From Adiantum capillus-veneris (lineage: Eukaryota > Streptophyta > Polypodiopsida > Polypodiales > Pteridaceae): a DNA stretch of 64,000 nt. The translations under genes were made by a program, and so were the position numbers. Shown piece by piece: positions 1 through 12,585 of the stretch. Below the pieces are notes generated by a model that had not been told where the DNA came from, ran no database searches, and saw only the letters and a program-made list of their open reading frames with translations. The stretch's first letter is position 1, and each line of letters begins with the position of its first letter. Where the stretch lies: the NCBI GenBank assembly GCA_014529385.2, contig CM043950.1, forward strand, positions 80,098,343-80,162,342. The letters are read 5' to 3'.

Positions 1-2460
1 TTTTGGCAGGAGGTAGAGGTGAGCGCTTCACGCTCACAGGATCGGTTAGATAGGGTTTTCCTCTTGCCCATTTTCTCTTTCTGTTCTATGCGCAGGCGAT
101 GAGCAGATTTTTGGTGTCACAGCAGGTTGGTCTGAGGGGCTTAGCACTCCCTATACGGGGAGATGAGCTTCTGGACGCTGAGTTTGCCGCGACGACTCAG
201 CCTTGTACCTAGAGGGCTAGGAGGCCAATTTACACAGATGTGAGCAGGCTTTGGAGACCTTCTGTTGTGCATTGGGCGCACTGATCAACTGGAGAAAGAC
301 ATTGGCTTTCTCGACTGGCAGTGCTCCTATGCCAGATTGGATGCCAGGAGAGGGTTTCAAGTGGATTCCTCCAGGGACTGCAGTTCGGTACTTGGGTTGT
401 CAGGTTGGTTTGGACTTGTCCCCCGAGCATCAGATTGCTCCTCTTCTCCTGTCCATCAGGAAAAAGCTGTTACATTGGAGCTCAGCACGACTTTCACTGG
501 CTGGTAGAGTAGTAGTTGCCAACCAAGTGTTGTTGGCGACTATGTGGTACATCCCTTCTTGCTGGATCTTCTCGAGTTCTTGTATCAGCGAGGTAGAGAG
601 GCTGATCAATAACTTCCTTTGGTCAGGTCGCGACACTCAGATTACCCGAGTCAAGGTGGCTTGGTCAGTCATCACACTTCCTTGGTCTCAGGGAGGTCTT
701 GGGATCATTGATCCAGCACAGCAGAGCAGAGCCCTTCTTAGGAAGTTCGTCGTGAGAGGAATTCTTGCAGGCGAGGAGCCCTAGAAGGAGTTCTTGCAGC
801 AAAGGCTTCGTGCCAGGGTGCCTCAGTCAGGAGGCCCTTGGCAACCTTCGACCAGATGGATCTTTACAGAGTTGCGCGGAGTTGGTTCGAGTAGGAGACT
901 GGAGGACCGATTCGCTGTGAGTTTGCTTCGATCTTGGGAGCTCTTACAGCGTGGCCTAGAGCAGAGACAGTCGACGTGCACGAAGGAGCGCCTACCACAG
1001 CCCCTCATCTCGAGCCCCATGGTTAGCACTCATAGAGGCTAGTTGGTTGGGAGTCCGCCTCGTGTTTCTTGGGGTCCCATGGCAGTAGGTCCAGCGCGCT
1101 CTCTAGGTGCCTGGCTAGAGTTCACAGGTTTGTCAGAGGAGGTGCAGGCTGTCTAGCTACAGGGCATGAGAGGGGTGCACAGCATGTGTCAGGACATCTC
1201 AGAGTCACTTCCAGCTGAGTGGCTCGCGCCTCTCGAGCCAGTAGCACCCCGGTGGATGGGAGTCTTCACACGACTGGAGGTTCTCATTTCAGTCAGGGCT
1301 CTGTCCCAACCCTGTTCTTCGAGCTTCAGGGTGGGGGACGATTACAGCGAGTTGCAGTAGAGGCCCCGCAGGTAGCAGAGTGTTGTTTCCAGGGGATCCA
1401 AGTTGTGGGCATTTGTGGGAGGACTTGCGTCATAGACCCTGACCCAGCAGCTCTTGAGACAGGACACTGGAGGCTATGGGCTTGGGAGTGTTGTCCACTG
1501 GCATGAGTATAGTGGGATCCTAGTGAGTGGCTATGGAGGGACCCCTTCTCTTATGCAGACTGCCCAGGAGTCCCCTTCTTTTAGTACACTGTTCGGCTTG
1601 GATGTCATATACTTGCAGCACAGAGAGAGGCCCGCCCCGCTGTAGCACGTCATTGGCAGGAGGAGGGCCTCAAAGTCGAGTTCTTGGCTGATTTTTGGCA
1701 GAGGCTGTGGGACTCCAGACAGCCGAGGCATGTCACCTTGTTCTAGTGCCTGATTGCACACAGAGCCACAGCAGTAGGGAGCTGGCTTGTGCATAGTGGT
1801 CTCTTGGCCGCATGTGCAGCCTGTGACCAGTTGGTGGAGAGTCAGTGTCACTGTCTTTGGGACTGTCCCTCGGCCCAGCAGGTGTGGCTACGAGTTCTTC
1901 GGTTGATGTCTGCCCTCTCCACGGCTCGACAGCACACTTGGGGGGCAGCGGCTTGGTCCACCCTCACGGGCCCGACACTCCAGCCTGCTACAGATCTTAC
2001 TCCACAGGAGTGGTGCAATGAGAGATAGGAGTGTTGGGAGCTCATCAGCGGCCTAGCTCTCTGGTTCATCTGGCGGGCTCGCTGTTTCCGCATCTTTGAG
2101 GCTCGCCCTGTGCCACCAGCAAAGAATGTTCGTGACTTTTGGCTAGAGCTGATCCATACTCTCAGAGGATAGCTTGAGGGACTACAGGGCAGCTCCGACC
2201 GCATGCGGCAGCGCCGCGAGGCTTTCCTTTTACTCTGGCGCCCTGGGCCTTTCTACACCATTGCTCAGGGGGTGCTCATATGGCACTACTGTCCACCTGT
2301 GTGGCTCTTCCCTCCTCCCATCTCTTGATTTAGCCTCATTGTATATATGCTGTTTTTTCATTGGGAGAGTCTCCCCATCATGCTTGTTGTAGCCCTCTCT
2401 TGCAGAGGTGGATGTAGCCCTATGAGCAATTTTCATTAACTAATAGAAGGATATTTTTCT
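1..2460 (+). mobile_element. LINE (non-LTR retrotransposon) 3' portion, decayed
   Basis: The stretch carries the C-terminal part of a plant LINE ORF2 in drifting frames and ends near a short A-rich tail (about 2463-2469) followed by AT-rich DNA. The reverse-transcriptase core is not seen, so the element is cut by the window edge or 5' truncated. GC content is clearly higher than in the AT-rich DNA that follows, which marks the boundary. It is a separate copy from the LINE at 18.4-24.6 kb, and its residues differ. The exact 3' end and any target-site duplication were not determined. Confidence 0.8.
251..2215 (+). pseudogene. LINE ORF2 C-terminal region (post-RT and zf-RVT domain), broken
   Basis: The best-preserved segment (251-784, 177 residues) has the region that follows the RT palm in plant LINEs: a YLGCQVG motif, then an SLAGRVVVANQVLL motif, then the INNFLWSG and QGGLGI motifs. 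After 784 the frame breaks repeatedly. Near 1812-1880 a CAACDQL...H.LWDCP pattern matches the terminal zinc-binding (zf-RVT) domain, and near 2050-2085 an ALWFIWRARC motif is typical of the extreme C terminus. In a live LINE this part would serve RNA binding during target-primed reverse transcription. Many stops and shifts make it non-functional. The assignment to LINE is firm; the subfamily is not determined. Confidence 0.8.
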
Positions 2461-2844
2461 CAAAAAAATAATATAATGGCTAGTATTATGTGCCAGGAGT
2501 ATCACATACTGAAAGAAAAATTCATGAATTTAAACAACATTTCGTATGCCTATCGCAATCCACATACTACATATTCTACTATCCCATATCGCTAGAATAA
2601 GGAGTATATGTCATACGTGATGTATGAGGATATCATTGGTCACATGTCTCATCATTTAGTAAATCGATTCTCGTAAATCTCAAGTCTAATTTCATGAATA
2701 GCTTTGTAGCAGGAAATCATCATATACCAAATTGATTCTAAATCAAAAAACGAGTCCAAATCCAAATATCGTACATTTATATATTTGGTAACAAAATCAT
2801 ACTAGAGATAGTGGTGGCCAACCATTGCAGCATGAGTTTATGAT

Positions 2845-3110
2845 TGGTGCTGCCTCAACTAGAAAATCTACACCAATGAGATGTGTTGCCTAAATTAGCG
2901 AATCTACACTAATGTTTCCTCAACCAACAAATTCACATTTATTTTGGTGCAGTCTGTAGTTTATTGCTGTGCTTCTTAAATCGGAAAATTTTCACTCATG
3001 CTGTCTAAATCAACAAATCTACACTTATAACTAGTGTTTTTTAGATTGGTAACTTTACACCAAGATAAGCATTTACACATGATTGCCTAAATCGGTGAAT
3101 TTGTGTGTAT
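2845..3110. repeat. Degenerate minisatellite, unit roughly 45-55 bp
   Basis: A phrase of the form GCCTAAATCRGCAAATCTAC followed by ACTAAT recurs about five times with substitutions and variable spacing. The copies have drifted too far to fix a period by eye. Confidence 0.5.
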
Positions 3111-3483
3111 GTGACCCATTAACTAGACAAGGTATAATAAAAACAAAATATTTATTACTTAATTGGTACCAAATTGGAGTAGTTCGAATTTTAAAGTATA
3201 CTCCAAATGAATCATACCAAATCAACCAAGCTCATTTAAGTGGATGTATGACAAGTTATCTGAGTGGAGACTCCAATCAATGTACGTAAATTTCCATAAC
3301 ATTAGAAAGAACTGAATTTACATTTTATAACACATTGTACATAAGTATAGGGGCTTTGTCTTTTAAAAGTGTCTGATGGTACTCTTGCTTGTTGCATAGT
3401 TTCCCGGGTTTCAAAATATTTGCAAAGAGAATCACTTGAAAGAAATTAAATATAAAAGGAATTAATTTATCAAACCAAAATTG

Positions 3484-3661
3484 GGGGATTGTCATATAGA
3501 GATTGCAGGAAAACTGGAGATCTGAAGATAAGTACGAAAGTAAAGTAAATAGTAGGGTGGTGTATTAAAGTAGGGGATTGTCATATACAGAGTGCGGGAA
3601 GTTTGAGAACTTAAGATAAGTACAAAATCAAAGTAACCAATAGGGTGGTGTATTATATATA
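3484..3661. repeat. Tandem duplication, period about 89 bp
   Basis: GGGGATTGTCATATA and the downstream GGGTGGTGTATTA are both repeated once in the same order. The two copies differ by several substitutions. Confidence 0.75.
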
Positions 3662-3981
3662 TGGTATCTCGGTCTAAAGATTATATAGAGAGAGCTTACT
3701 TATCAAATATAATTAAAATTATCTTGCTAGATGTATACCACCAAAATGCATTGAGACTTTTCATACCTAGATGTTCCCTAATATGATAGTATTGTACTTT
3801 TTCATAGTCCATAGCTCGGTCCTACTTTTTCCACCTATCAAGTGTACTAAATAGCATTTTGTAAGTCATAAACCAACAAATTTACATAGCTTGCAAATTC
3901 CCCAAGAAACTAACCAGGATATACATGAACAAAGAGAGATAGAGAGTGAGGGAAAGAGAGAGAGAGAGAAAATGTGCAGGT

Positions 3982-4565
3982 GTACCTCTTAGAGCGGAGT
4001 GCTATATTGGCATGGTGGTGAGAGAGAAGAGAGGAGAAGAGAGAAGAATAGACAAAGGCATTGAGTGAAATCTCCCCACATGCAATAGAGAGCATTTTCC
4101 TCTTGCACGTATTTATTTATAGATTTCTTAAATGCTTCAATGAATATACATTGGCCAACCAAACATAAATGGTCAGAGTTCATAAAGAATACTTGAATAA
4201 TAGAAACTATATTTTTTTTTATATTTTTTTTAAAATTTTTTTTGATGTACTTTTGCATAGCCCGCGTACCTCTTGGAGCAGAGTGCTACACCAATATACC
4301 AAGAGAGAAGAGAGAAGAATAGACACAGCCACTAGGTGAAATCTCTCCCCGTGCAAGAGAGAGAATTTTCCTCTTGCACATATTTATTTAAAGTTTTTTT
4401 GAATGCTCAAAATGAATACACATTGACCGGCCGGACATAAATGGCCATAGCTCATAAAGAGCACATGAATAAAAAAATATACATGAATGTGATGAACTTT
4501 TGCACAACCCACAACTCCATCTTACTTTTCCACCTATTAGTTGTAGTAAATAACAAAATATTAAT
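3982..4565. repeat. Tandem duplication of a unit of about 250-285 bp
   Basis: GTACCTCTTRGAGCRGAGTGCTA starts both copies, at about 3982 and 4266. Both then share a GAGAGAAGAATAGACA phrase, TTTTCCTCTTGCAC, and a final CATAAATGG...CATAAAGA.CA segment. A further piece, ACTTTTTCCACCTAT..GT.GTA(G/C)TAAATA, is found at about 3825-3855 and again at about 4530-4555, so the array may have more than two partial units. A small (GA)n run precedes it. No coding content was seen. Confidence 0.7.
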
Positions 4566-5163
4566 TTCCATTACACAATCTTCTCTACATTCCATCAAAA
4601 AACTGTCGAGTTGACAAGTTGCACCCATCTTGCAGCTACATTCTGATAGTTAGGATACTTGATGAGCCATGCATCCCATCGTGTATTGGGTGTAGTTGCA
4701 ATCAATTCAGACTTCACTTCAAGTGCAAGGTGGCAATAACATAATATTCTGTAGAATTTAACCTTGTTGCACAAGATATATGTAGAGTTTTTTTGGGCAG
4801 CTTCGTTCAAAAAAAAGCATACAAAAATTTATATTTCTTTTGGATACATTTTACCACATGGTTTGTATCCAATAGAGTTTTCTATATGGCACCCAAATAA
4901 TCTCTAGATACTTAGCTTGGATAACCTTTCCTGTAGCCTTATATTTGGATACATTATCTATGACAATATCAGTCACATTTTTGGCCCATCTTCCCTTGCT
5001 ATTGCATGCTCGTATACCCCTGTTAGATAGTCACTCATCTTCTCTTTCAATGAGGGGTCTACAAGTGACAATACTAAATGATAATCAATTGGAGACCTTG
5101 ATGATTACCATATCTATTTGAAATATGAACATGAAGTTCTCATACTCCATCTTATATCTTTAA
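4566..5163. other. AT-rich non-coding DNA
   Basis: I see no gene, repeat family or motif here. A 71-codon minus-strand frame (4595-4810) has no recognisable features. Confidence 0.5.
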
Positions 5164-6463
5164 CACTAGACTGGTAACCTAACAGGACATAAAAGTGTCC
5201 TTTCAAGGTTTTGGAAAAATTTTCCAAAACCATAGTAGATCCACTCATTTTGAAAAATCTTTTCATGAGCTTATAGTTCAAGGACTACTACATATGGAAA
5301 AAATGAGAAACTTGTAAGATTTCTCATCCCTTGGTCACTACAAGCCTCCAAAGTTTATGGACCAGTGCATTTTGCCAAAAACAACAATTTCTTACGGTTG
5401 ATTGCATGTAAATAAGAGTGGGGATTTTTTTTAGGACATGAGTTAAAATGACTCGTTAACTTCAATGGGTTGGTGATCAAAATATATGGTTGCTTTTACC
5501 TCAGTAAATTGTTTTTGGGAAAAAAAAGTTGCATTTTTGCCATTCTGCGGACCTATCATCAAAGTTTCTATAGTCACGCTCAATATAGATACTATATGCA
5601 TGTTTTCTTAGTTCGATTTGGGCCTTTAGATTCAAAAGGAGCCATGGAGCATGTCAAAAAGATAATGGATCTCTTACTAAGTGGAAAGTCCTAAATACAG
5701 CAAACATGAAAAAACTGGGTTTAGCATTATGACCTCTAGAAACCCATAGAAACTACTCAATATCTAGCCAAGTTTGTAGTTTATGATTAGATATGGTTAC
5801 TACCTACAAAATACACACAATTGGCCTAAGAAACTAGCAATATTGAGAAAGTTATACTTGCTACTCTAAAATGTCTCGTATTCTTCAAAAACTCAACCAT
5901 CATCATATACTATGCTATATAGCGTATTAGGTCCCCCAAAACTCAAGGAAGATTAGATTGATGTTATACATTACACTTTCACAATCAAAATTGAATTTGG
6001 ATATCAAGAAAGCCACCCAAAAAATCATAAAAGTGTTAATTTTGGCCAAAAAACAGGATTATGCAATTCTTGTAAGTTGGTCATAACTTTCAATTTTAAC
6101 ACTTAGCTCTCCCTACAAACATCAAAACATGTTGAGAACTATGAAGGCTTATCCTCTAGCAATCAAAACCTCACAAACATGAAGTTTAGAGTAGTATAGT
6201 TGCAAAAACTTGAAAAAAAACCAAAAACAATACCCGTTTTTTCACATAGTTTAGGTTCAAAAATGTTGTGCAAGAGTAAGGTTAATGTGAAATTGATACT
6301 CCAAAAAAATTGTCAAGTTTTTTTCAGCTCATAAGGCAACTTTGTGGATATATAGCACTAAGAAATTCATTTTCATACTCTTCAAATAATTCAAGCAAAA
6401 TGGTCACTTAACAGGACACAAAAGTGTCCAAGGACATAAAAGTGTCCTGTTACCATTCTAGTG
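5164..6463. mobile_element. Non-autonomous DNA transposon with CACTA-like ends, copy 1 (about 1.3 kb)
   Basis: The left end reads CACTAGACTGGTAAC and the right end is its inverse with one difference (GTTACCATTCTAGTG). Subterminal palindromic boxes of the form GGACAYAAAAGTGTCC sit next to each end: one on the left and two on the right. Flanks are TTAA on the left and CTAA on the right. They could be a decayed 3-4-bp target duplication, so a CACTA (2-3-bp) or a TTAA-targeting origin cannot be separated. Inside there is no transposase, only AT-rich DNA. A diverged copy of the whole body occurs at 16412-18405, which supports this being one mobile unit. Confidence 0.72.
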
Positions 6464-7140
6464 CTAAGAGACTATCTATCTACAATGCAAGCATGTATAT
6501 ACCCTCACATAGTATGATAGATCTGCAATCCAAATCAAGATAATTAAATATAAATATCTTTGGACATGCTTTTCCTAAATTCTGATTCTAGTGAAAGCAT
6601 AGTGTGAATGGCTCTACACAATACTAAAAAATGTCTATCTACCTATGTTCACTTTAACGTGAGAGAATCTTTGCACATCTAAATTGAACACTAAACTAAG
6701 TAAAAATAATTTGTATTACGTTATGTTTTGCAAATTGATTACCTCATGTGAGAGTACACTCTAAATACCCTAAATTATGTGACTAATTCACTTCTAAGTG
6801 CTAGTTATCTGAACACATGGCAAGTGAATTCTATAACTAAACACCTTGCATAGAGTGAGAGATGAATCTCTACACAACATACAAGGCTTACACTATTTAA
6901 AAAATATATAAAAATTTGAACACATTCATTTTTAACTATTTTTCATCAAAAACAATTTTTAAACTATTTCATTGATTTGGAAGCTACTTCTAAAAGTAAA
7001 AGAATTTGTTTTATTTGCTTCAAATGTTAATTACTTGCTCAAGTGACAAATGTAGCAAATGTGCATTGTTGTCTGTTTTTATACCATTGGGTTTTAACAA
7101 AAATATTTTTGATCAAGAAACTAAGAAGTTATACAACACC
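6464..7140. other. AT-rich non-coding DNA
   Basis: No gene, repeat unit or regulatory signal that I can support. Confidence 0.5.
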
Positions 7141-9290
7141 CCGTCTTTGGTGACATGGCACTCTATAGCATAGACGTATAATATGGAGGAACAAATTATA
7201 CATCTATTATTTTCGTAGTATTCATCTTTTGAATAACAAATAATGATACTTAGATGACATCATAAAATGATAATCTCAATCATTGCAAATCAATACAAAA
7301 GAACCATATGATATAATAAATCAACTCTATAGAATAATAATCATTTCAATCATAATAAGTCATCATAGAATAGCACCATGTTATATTAAATTTGCAAGTC
7401 CATAGAGTAAGAAATCAACATGGGACAACTACATGGAAGAACTCCATAGAATAAAACCATCTTGATCATAATACATTATCATAACTAAATTTTATGAGAT
7501 AATGATAACAAAGAATTGTGAATCATTGTAAAAAGGTTTATAAAACAAAATAAATCTCAATTAAAGTAAAGCACCATCATATATCATGGAATCATGGAAC
7601 AACCCCATGGAAGAATAGTCATCTTAGTAACAAATGGTCAATACGTATGATTTATAATCACCATGAAAGTGCATCACGGCCTCATGAAATAATAACCATA
7701 TCAATAAAAAATAATTAGTAATCATGGAAATGTATCATGGCATCATAAAAAAACTCTTGAATATAAAAGAGTAATTATATTCACCATGGAAACGCATCAT
7801 GACATCATGTAAAAATTCCATGGAATAATAATCATGAAAATACATCGTAGAGTAGTAATCAAACGATTTAGAATCACCATGAAAACACATCATAGTCTCA
7901 TGAAATAACTCCATGGAATAATAGCTATCTCAATAAGAAATAATTAGCATGACCAATTAGTAATCATGAAAACGTATCATGGCATCATGAAAAAACTCTT
8001 TAATATAAAAATCTAAATGTAATTATCATGGAAACGCATCATGGTATCATGAAAAACCTCCATAAAATAATAATCATGAGAATATATCATGGAAACACAT
8101 CATGGCATTCGTTAAAAAAATCTTTAATTGATACAAACAATTTGTAGTCATCATGGAAACTTATCATGGTATCATGAAAAAACTCTATGGAATAATATTT
8201 ATCTCAGTAACAAACAATTAATACGAATGATCTATAATTATTAGGAAAACACATCGTAGCCTCATGAAATAAATCTATAGAGTAATAATTATCTCAATAA
8301 TAATAATTAGTACAAATGATTAGTAATCATGAAAACACATAATGACCTCATGGAACAACTCTTCAATATAAAAAACTAAATGTAATTATCATGGAAACGC
8401 ATCATGATATCATGAAAAAACTCCACGAAATAATAATCATGAAAATATATTTTGAAAGAGTAATCATGGAACTGCATCATGGCACAACTCTAATCATCAT
8501 GGAAATACATCATGGACTCATGGAATAATATTCATCTTAGTAACAAAAGATTAGTAGTACGAACAATTTGTAACAATCATGGTATCATGGAATAAATATT
8601 TAATCATTATGAATGATTTGTAATCATCATAAAAATACATCATAGCATCATGAAAACACTATGGAATAATAACGAGAAACCAATACAAATGATTTGTTAT
8701 CATGATGGCATCATGGAACTACTTCATGTAATAATAACCATCTCAATATCAAATGACCAGTACGAATGAATTATAATCATCGTGACATCATGGAACAACT
8801 CCATGGAATAATAAGCATCTTAATAACAAATGATCATAAGAACTCATTATGAGTAAAAATCATAAATATTTGATGTTTGTATTAAAAAAGAAAATGTCAA
8901 AACGTATCTCATTGTTGAATCATTAAAACTATAACTATTCAATATCCATATGCAAAGAATAAAATGAATCAACAAACCATAACAATATGACTAAGTTACT
9001 CATGATAATCAAATTATTGAAATTATATTTGTATATGCATGTATATAATATCGCCATAAATATAATGGAGCCCCTAATATGCATATGCTCAGTGATCCCT
9101 ATGAACAATTTATAATCATCAAACACATCCTGGAATCACGGGACAAGTCCATGGAATAGAAATTATATCAATTATAGACAATCAATACGAAAAATTTGTA
9201 ATCATCATGAAAACACATCATGGCATCATGGAACAATTCCATGGAATAATGTCCATTTCAATGATAAATGATTAGTACAAACAATCTATA
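7141..9290. repeat. Degenerate satellite-like array built on a CATCATGG core
   Basis: A phrase close to AACRCATCATGGCATCATGG followed by AACAACTCCATGGAATAATA recurs more than fifteen times. Spacing is most often 59-65 bp (for example starts near 7973, 8033, 8092 and 8157) and sometimes near 95-100 bp. Between cores there is a recurrent CTCAATAACAAATGATTAGT piece. The array is strongly AT-rich and has no coding capacity. The copies look old. Short frames inside it are meaningless. Confidence 0.75.
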
Positions 9291-10305
9291 CACAATTGAA
9301 TAAAGAAAAATAAAAATATCTAAAGTTATGTAATTTTGATCTAAATCTTGTGCATATATCAAAATATATGTGATGCACATAAAGAATAAAAATGGAGATC
9401 AATCAATTCATCTACTTCTTTCAATATGTAAATTGAATTGAAAGAGATGTAAACTCAATATATTTAATTATTGATATAAAGCAAATAATGATAAATCAAA
9501 TATAATTTTAATATACTTGACTCTTAATCTAATTTCTTTTTATACAAAGTAATTATATGTGATACATGAAAAGAAAACCGAAGATTCACACAATAAGAAA
9601 TTCAACATATATGGGTTTGAAAATATACAAGCTCTTACCTTTTGACATTTTTGATTCAAAACATATTGAAAATAGATGCCAACTAGTTGTAAATTACTTT
9701 TGATGTAGAATTTGACAAATCTATCATGATGAGAAACTCTAAAATGCCCAAAATTTTTAAGAACAACTCTTCAAATGTTGAAATTAGAGTTTTGAGCAGA
9801 AAGTTATGACGTTTTTATGTCTTGTTGAATTACAGATTTTTGCGTGCACTCTGTGAAAAGTTGCAAAAGACTAAATACACCCTATTCTTGTGAAGAAAAG
9901 GTAGCCATGCTTTGATACCATATTGAAAATATGGAGGAAGAGAAGAAAAAAGAGGCGATACGCAAAGAGTGCAACCCCAAAGTATGTAGAACACATTGGA
10001 TGGTATATATAAAGCAAACCCAAGGCTATATTTAGAGTAGCTTCACATATAAGATTAATAAATCATACATAAAACAATCTTTAAACTATAAGACAATGTC
10101 ATCATATGAAGAGTGATGTTGAGTTTCAATTCTAGTAGAGACTTAGATTATTATCACTATGTATATCTATTCTTGCTTTCTAATGGCTTATTTGACTTGA
10201 GTGTGAGAAAAGTGGATTTTTAAATTTTTTGTGTTCAAGTGCTGCTTCGTTATAGAGAAAGTTTTATTTGCATGGATGAGAGATAAAGTTTGTATTTTTT
10301 TGCTA
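9291..10305. other. AT-rich non-coding DNA with one PBS-like site
   Basis: No gene was recognised. On the minus strand, positions 9909-9920 read TGGTATCAAAGC, one base from the plant tRNA-iMet primer-binding site TGGTATCAGAGC, and TATATATAAA lies at about 10001-10010. This could mark the edge of an old LTR element, but no paired LTR was found. Confidence 0.4.
9909..9920 (-). other. Primer-binding-site-like sequence (tRNA-iMet type)
   Basis: The minus strand matches 11 of 12 bases of the usual plant retrotransposon primer site. Without an identified LTR next to it the match may be chance. Confidence 0.3.
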
Positions 10306-11262
10306 ATTTCTGGGTTGAACCAATGTCAAAAAGGCATCCCCAAAATCATATCAATACCATACAATGTGGTACGAAGAAGAAACTATGTTTATGTGAAAAT
10401 TTACCAATGCAAAATTCACCAGCAGCTTGAGTTCTACACTTGAAATTTTTATTACTACAAATAGTATTTACCTTGTGAGGTGAAGAAAACTCAGAGAGAG
10501 AGAGAGAGAGAGATCTATTGTTCCAATCATGCAAAGATGAAATCATGACTACTACCATCATATAAGAGAGTTGTGATATCATCACCCTTAATTGGGTCTT
10601 TAAATTTAAGTAAAGTATACGGAGATATAGGAACATCTAGAGATGAGTTCTCATTGGCATCATATTCGGGATCATCACATTGTTGGCTTCAATTCCATTG
10701 TTATTGAGGATAGCATCTTCTATGAGGTTAATTGTTGCACCATTTGCACGACTCTTGTTGTACGGTCTTTGGTTGGGATTATGTGTGAGGTTGGTCATTG
10801 AAATAAATATTTCTCTTAGTAGTGTTGTTTGGGCACTTATTTGCATAGTGGCCAAACTGAGAACATTTTAAACATTTCACCTTTCTTTTTTCATTGGAAG
10901 GTTGAGGAGGAAGTTGATTGTTTGAAGGATTTTGGTTGCCCCTCTATTGCATATTTTTGTTGTTGTTGCCAACAATGAGCTACTAAGGGGTACTAGAATT
11001 GTCAAATCTTTGTCTCTTGAAAGAAGCACAACTTTTATTCTTTTTCGTAACTGTCTCATCGTTTGTCCTGAATCACTCTGTAGACCTTCAAAAGGACGCA
11101 AGCACAAGTAATAATAATAAAAAGTATCACTTTCTTACGAGTTTTCTTGCCATGCAGTTAGAGTTGTGGGCAATGGCTTCGATCATGCCAAGTGGCCACT
11201 TGTGGGCTCAAAGATTCACCTTTGGCTCACCAAGTAACCAACAGAGAAATAAATCTAACTAG
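10306..11262 (-). pseudogene. Retroelement gag-protease remnant, minus strand
   Basis: Read on the minus strand, a CCHC zinc knuckle lies at 10833-10874 (C-x2-C-x4-H-x4-C, with the sequence CLKCSQFGHYANKC), typical of retroelement Gag. Before it is an Asn/Gln/Pro-rich stretch (about 10884-11000), as is common upstream of Gag knuckles. About 500 bases after it, at 10326-10352, a DMILGMPF motif matches the C-terminal part of a retropepsin-type protease and is followed by a stop. The parts are in different frames with many stops. No reverse transcriptase follows at lower coordinates. The order gag-protease fits Ty3/gypsy elements, but other gag-protease retroelements are possible. Confidence 0.6.
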
Positions 11263-12526
11263 TCTTGCTTGGTGGGCCTTTCTATATAACATCTATAGAA
11301 TAGAACATGACATATGTCAATTGACATTTAGCATCTAGAACTGAAGGGAACAAGAGACTGACTAATTCTCATGGTGGATAGCTTGTCTATAATTATAATG
11401 TCTGCCTCTTTTACGTCCAAATATCGCTCATCAATCTCATGAATAGAGAGGGGATACTGCTGATTTGTGGTTGGTATCTTGGACTGGTAATAGACTATAG
11501 ATGCAATGTTGCTAAGTCTTGTTGTTGCCGCTACGATGGAAAAGCACCCAGCAGTAATACAAAAGCGAGGGCAACAAGAGTGTTTATTTCAATTTTTTTT
11601 TAGGACCTCGAAAATCACTATATATGTGAGGTATGCGGCTGTGCAGGAGGGACATATTTCTAGATTGTGAGTAAAGATATCACATTGGATGCTCCAATCT
11701 TTATACAATGCAATAATATCAAACCAAGACCTAGCATATGGACGATAAGGTAGCTTCAAGTTGGTTGCAGTTTTCTCCCTAGCTTACTTAACAATTGGAT
11801 TGTAATCTTCTAGGTCTTGACTTATACCTAGTACGGGAGAAACAAAGACATATATAATATGAAATCAATTATTTAGAGCTAAAGTAATAATGCACAAGGT
11901 GAATTCATTATTGTGATACACCACATGCATTCTACTTGTGTATTCACTATTGTAATGCAACACATGCATTGGCTAGAAACCGTATGCCAAGAGTAGCGTG
12001 TGTAAGTAACATGTGAAGATGTTGATCGATATCAAGTGTATAGTTTTGAGACGAGATCCAAATAAATTGAAACAAATTAAGTAATGCGAAAAATTCTAAA
12101 ACAGGCAAATAGATAAATCATGAAAGAAATTCATCAATAAATGAGGTGCTTTACTGACCTGCAATGTTGTACTGATGCTTTTTGATTATCCAATCAACAG
12201 GCTGCTATTTGAGTCAAGCTACAAAAAGCAATGTGAATAGTTAAACATGTCATCATGCAATGAAACATCACAGACTGAAAATGAAAAGTATACAGTGCAC
12301 GTCATACAGAGGTTCCATACAAAAGTATGGTGGAGAGCTAGATATGTGGTCTCTCCAGAAAATTATAATAAATGGAAGTTGTGCCCTGACCCATAGCATT
12401 TATGTGTTGCACCAAGCAAACGCGTGCACATGGAATTTGGATGCAAATAACGGACCTTACAGTGTTGTCGAGCTGGAGTTGCGCTTGTGTAACTTTATGT
12501 TCTTTTGTCCTCTAATTAGTATTACC

Positions 12527-12530
<4 letters not shown>
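11263..12530. other. Non-coding DNA, nothing recognised
   Basis: No domain, repeat array or RNA gene could be supported. Short open frames are scattered on both strands. Confidence 0.45.

Positions 12531-12584
<54 letters not shown>
12531..12584. repeat. (GT)n microsatellite, about 27 units
   Basis: An uninterrupted GT run. It produces artificial Cys-Val open frames on the plus strand. Confidence 0.97.

Positions 12585-12585
<1 letters not shown>

Larger units (their letters stand above)
2461..3981. other. AT-rich non-coding DNA with small tandem repeats
   Basis: No credible gene is seen. The stretch holds a degenerate minisatellite (2845-3110) and an 89-bp tandem duplication (3484-3661), listed separately. 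Short open frames on either strand have no recognisable domains. Confidence 0.6.
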
